A DNA stretch of 64,000 nt, from the NCBI GenBank assembly GCA_963812475.1, contig CAWEVI010000029.1, positions 248,001 to 312,000 on the forward strand, read 5' to 3'. The notes beneath the pieces were generated by a model, which was not told the origin of the DNA, did not search any database, and was given only the letters and a program-made list of their open reading frames with translations. Shown here in pieces: positions 63,479 through 64,000 of the stretch (position 1 is the stretch's first letter; each line of letters opens with the position of its first letter). This DNA is from JAMXLO01 sp963812475 (GTDB lineage: Bacteria > Pseudomonadota > Alphaproteobacteria > Acetobacterales > Acetobacteraceae). The position numbers were made by a program, and so were the translations under genes.

Positions 63479-64000
63479 ATGGGGCCAAACATCGCCAGCC
63501 GCGGCTTTCCCGTGCTGCTGGCGGCTGCGCTGCTTGCCTGTGTACCGGCACGTGGTCGCACCGCCGAACCAATTACCATCGGCTTTGCGGACGCGCTCAC
63601 CGGCGGGCTCGCCGTAGTCGGCAAGTCGGGTATCCTGGCGGCGCAGATCTGGGCCGACGAGGTCAATGCGAAAGGTGGATTGCTGGGGCGTCCGGTCAAA
63701 CTGGTATTTTACGACAACCAGAGCAATGCCGCGAACGTGCCAGGCATCTACACCAAGCTGCTCAACGTCGACCATGTCGATCTGATCATCTCAGGGTACG
63801 CCACGAACATGGTCGCGCCGGCAATGCCGATCGCGATGGCGCACAACAAGTTGTTCGTCAGCCTGTTCTGTCTCGCGGTCAACAGCGAGTTCCATTACCC
63901 GCGCTATTTTTCCATGCTGCCGACCGGCCCCGATCCGAAGCATGCCTTCTCGCACGGCTACTTCGATATTGCGATGGCGCAGAACCCAAAGCCGCAGACC
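63479..64000 (+). CDS. ABC transporter substrate-binding protein (LivK/PBP1 type), partial
   Basis: The gene runs off the right edge after 174 codons. The ATG at 63479 follows AGGGAGGA at good spacing. A Sec signal (VLLAAALLACVPARG) is followed by TIGFADALTGGLAVVGKSG and ADEVNAKGGLLGRPVKLVFYD, the start of a Leu/Ile/Val-type binding protein. It is distinct from the LivK at 59732, so it likely belongs to a second transporter beyond the window. The cysteine in LLACVP may allow lipidation, but this is uncertain. Confidence 0.88.
   Translation, partial: MGPNIASRGFPVLLAAALLACVPARGRTAEPITIGFADALTGGLAVVGKSGILAAQIWADEVNAKGGLLGRPVKLVFYDNQSNAANVPGIYTKLLNVDHVDLIISGYATNMVAPAMPIAMAHNKLFVSLFCLAVNSEFHYPRYFSMLPTGPDPKHAFSHGYFDIAMAQNPKPQT

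Overview
This is a GC-rich, gene-dense chromosomal segment with no rRNA, tRNA, CRISPR array, transposase, integrase or phage gene that I can see. Several features suggest an alphaproteobacterium, perhaps an Acetobacteraceae-like member of the Rhodospirillales: high GC in third codon positions, divergent tyrS and anmK, a PaoABC-type oxidoreductase, several catabolic ABC transporters and many small dispersed intergenic repeats. That placement is inference and I have no marker gene that fixes it.

Layout. 1-8 kb: a partial ECF sigma factor head to head with a small zinc-finger anti-sigma-like protein, then the conserved prkA-yeaH-spoVR stress operon and a radical SAM protein with an unusual N-terminal domain. 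8-13.8 kb: a small exported protein, a flavin reductase-like protein, an unrecognised polytopic membrane protein and an AsmA-like gene broken by a one-base frameshift. 13.8-22.8 kb: a likely catabolic region with a 5-oxoprolinase/hydantoinase fusion, a Rossmann-SAF oxidoreductase, a PEP mutase-family lyase, a ThDP enzyme and a CNT nucleoside transporter. 22.8-26.5 kb: a TetR-HlyD-ABC ATPase-ABC permease export operon joined by ATGA overlaps, with a clear palindromic operator. 26.6-36.7 kb: tyrS, anmK, two SDRs (one lacking the catalytic triad), a D-aminoacylase-like amidohydrolase, a frameshifted pepN, a short acyl-CoA dehydrogenase and a SnoaL-like protein. 36.8-45 kb: paoABC, rlmH, an EcsC protein, a MetX-like hydrolase, a Rid protein and the soluble transhydrogenase sthA. 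45-50.7 kb: phnD-phnE-phnE without phnC, and dppB-dppC without partners. 50.7-55.3 kb: a hybrid histidine kinase, an amidohydrolase and a methyltransferase. 55.3-61 kb: a complete livKHMGF operon whose LivM has a long extra N-terminal membrane region. 61.3-64 kb: an EEP-family hydrolase, an SGNH hydrolase and the start of another periplasmic binding protein.

Working together: the first region looks like a regulatory and stress module. Most of the rest is uptake and breakdown of small organic compounds (oxoproline or hydantoins, nucleosides, aldehydes, phosphonates, peptides, branched-chain amino acids). The most distinctive non-coding content is a set of at least four families of small inverted repeats. 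Several lie between convergent genes, and others sit inside the phn, liv and SDR operons. Two genes (AsmA-like and pepN) each carry a single extra base, which could be real decay or assembly error.
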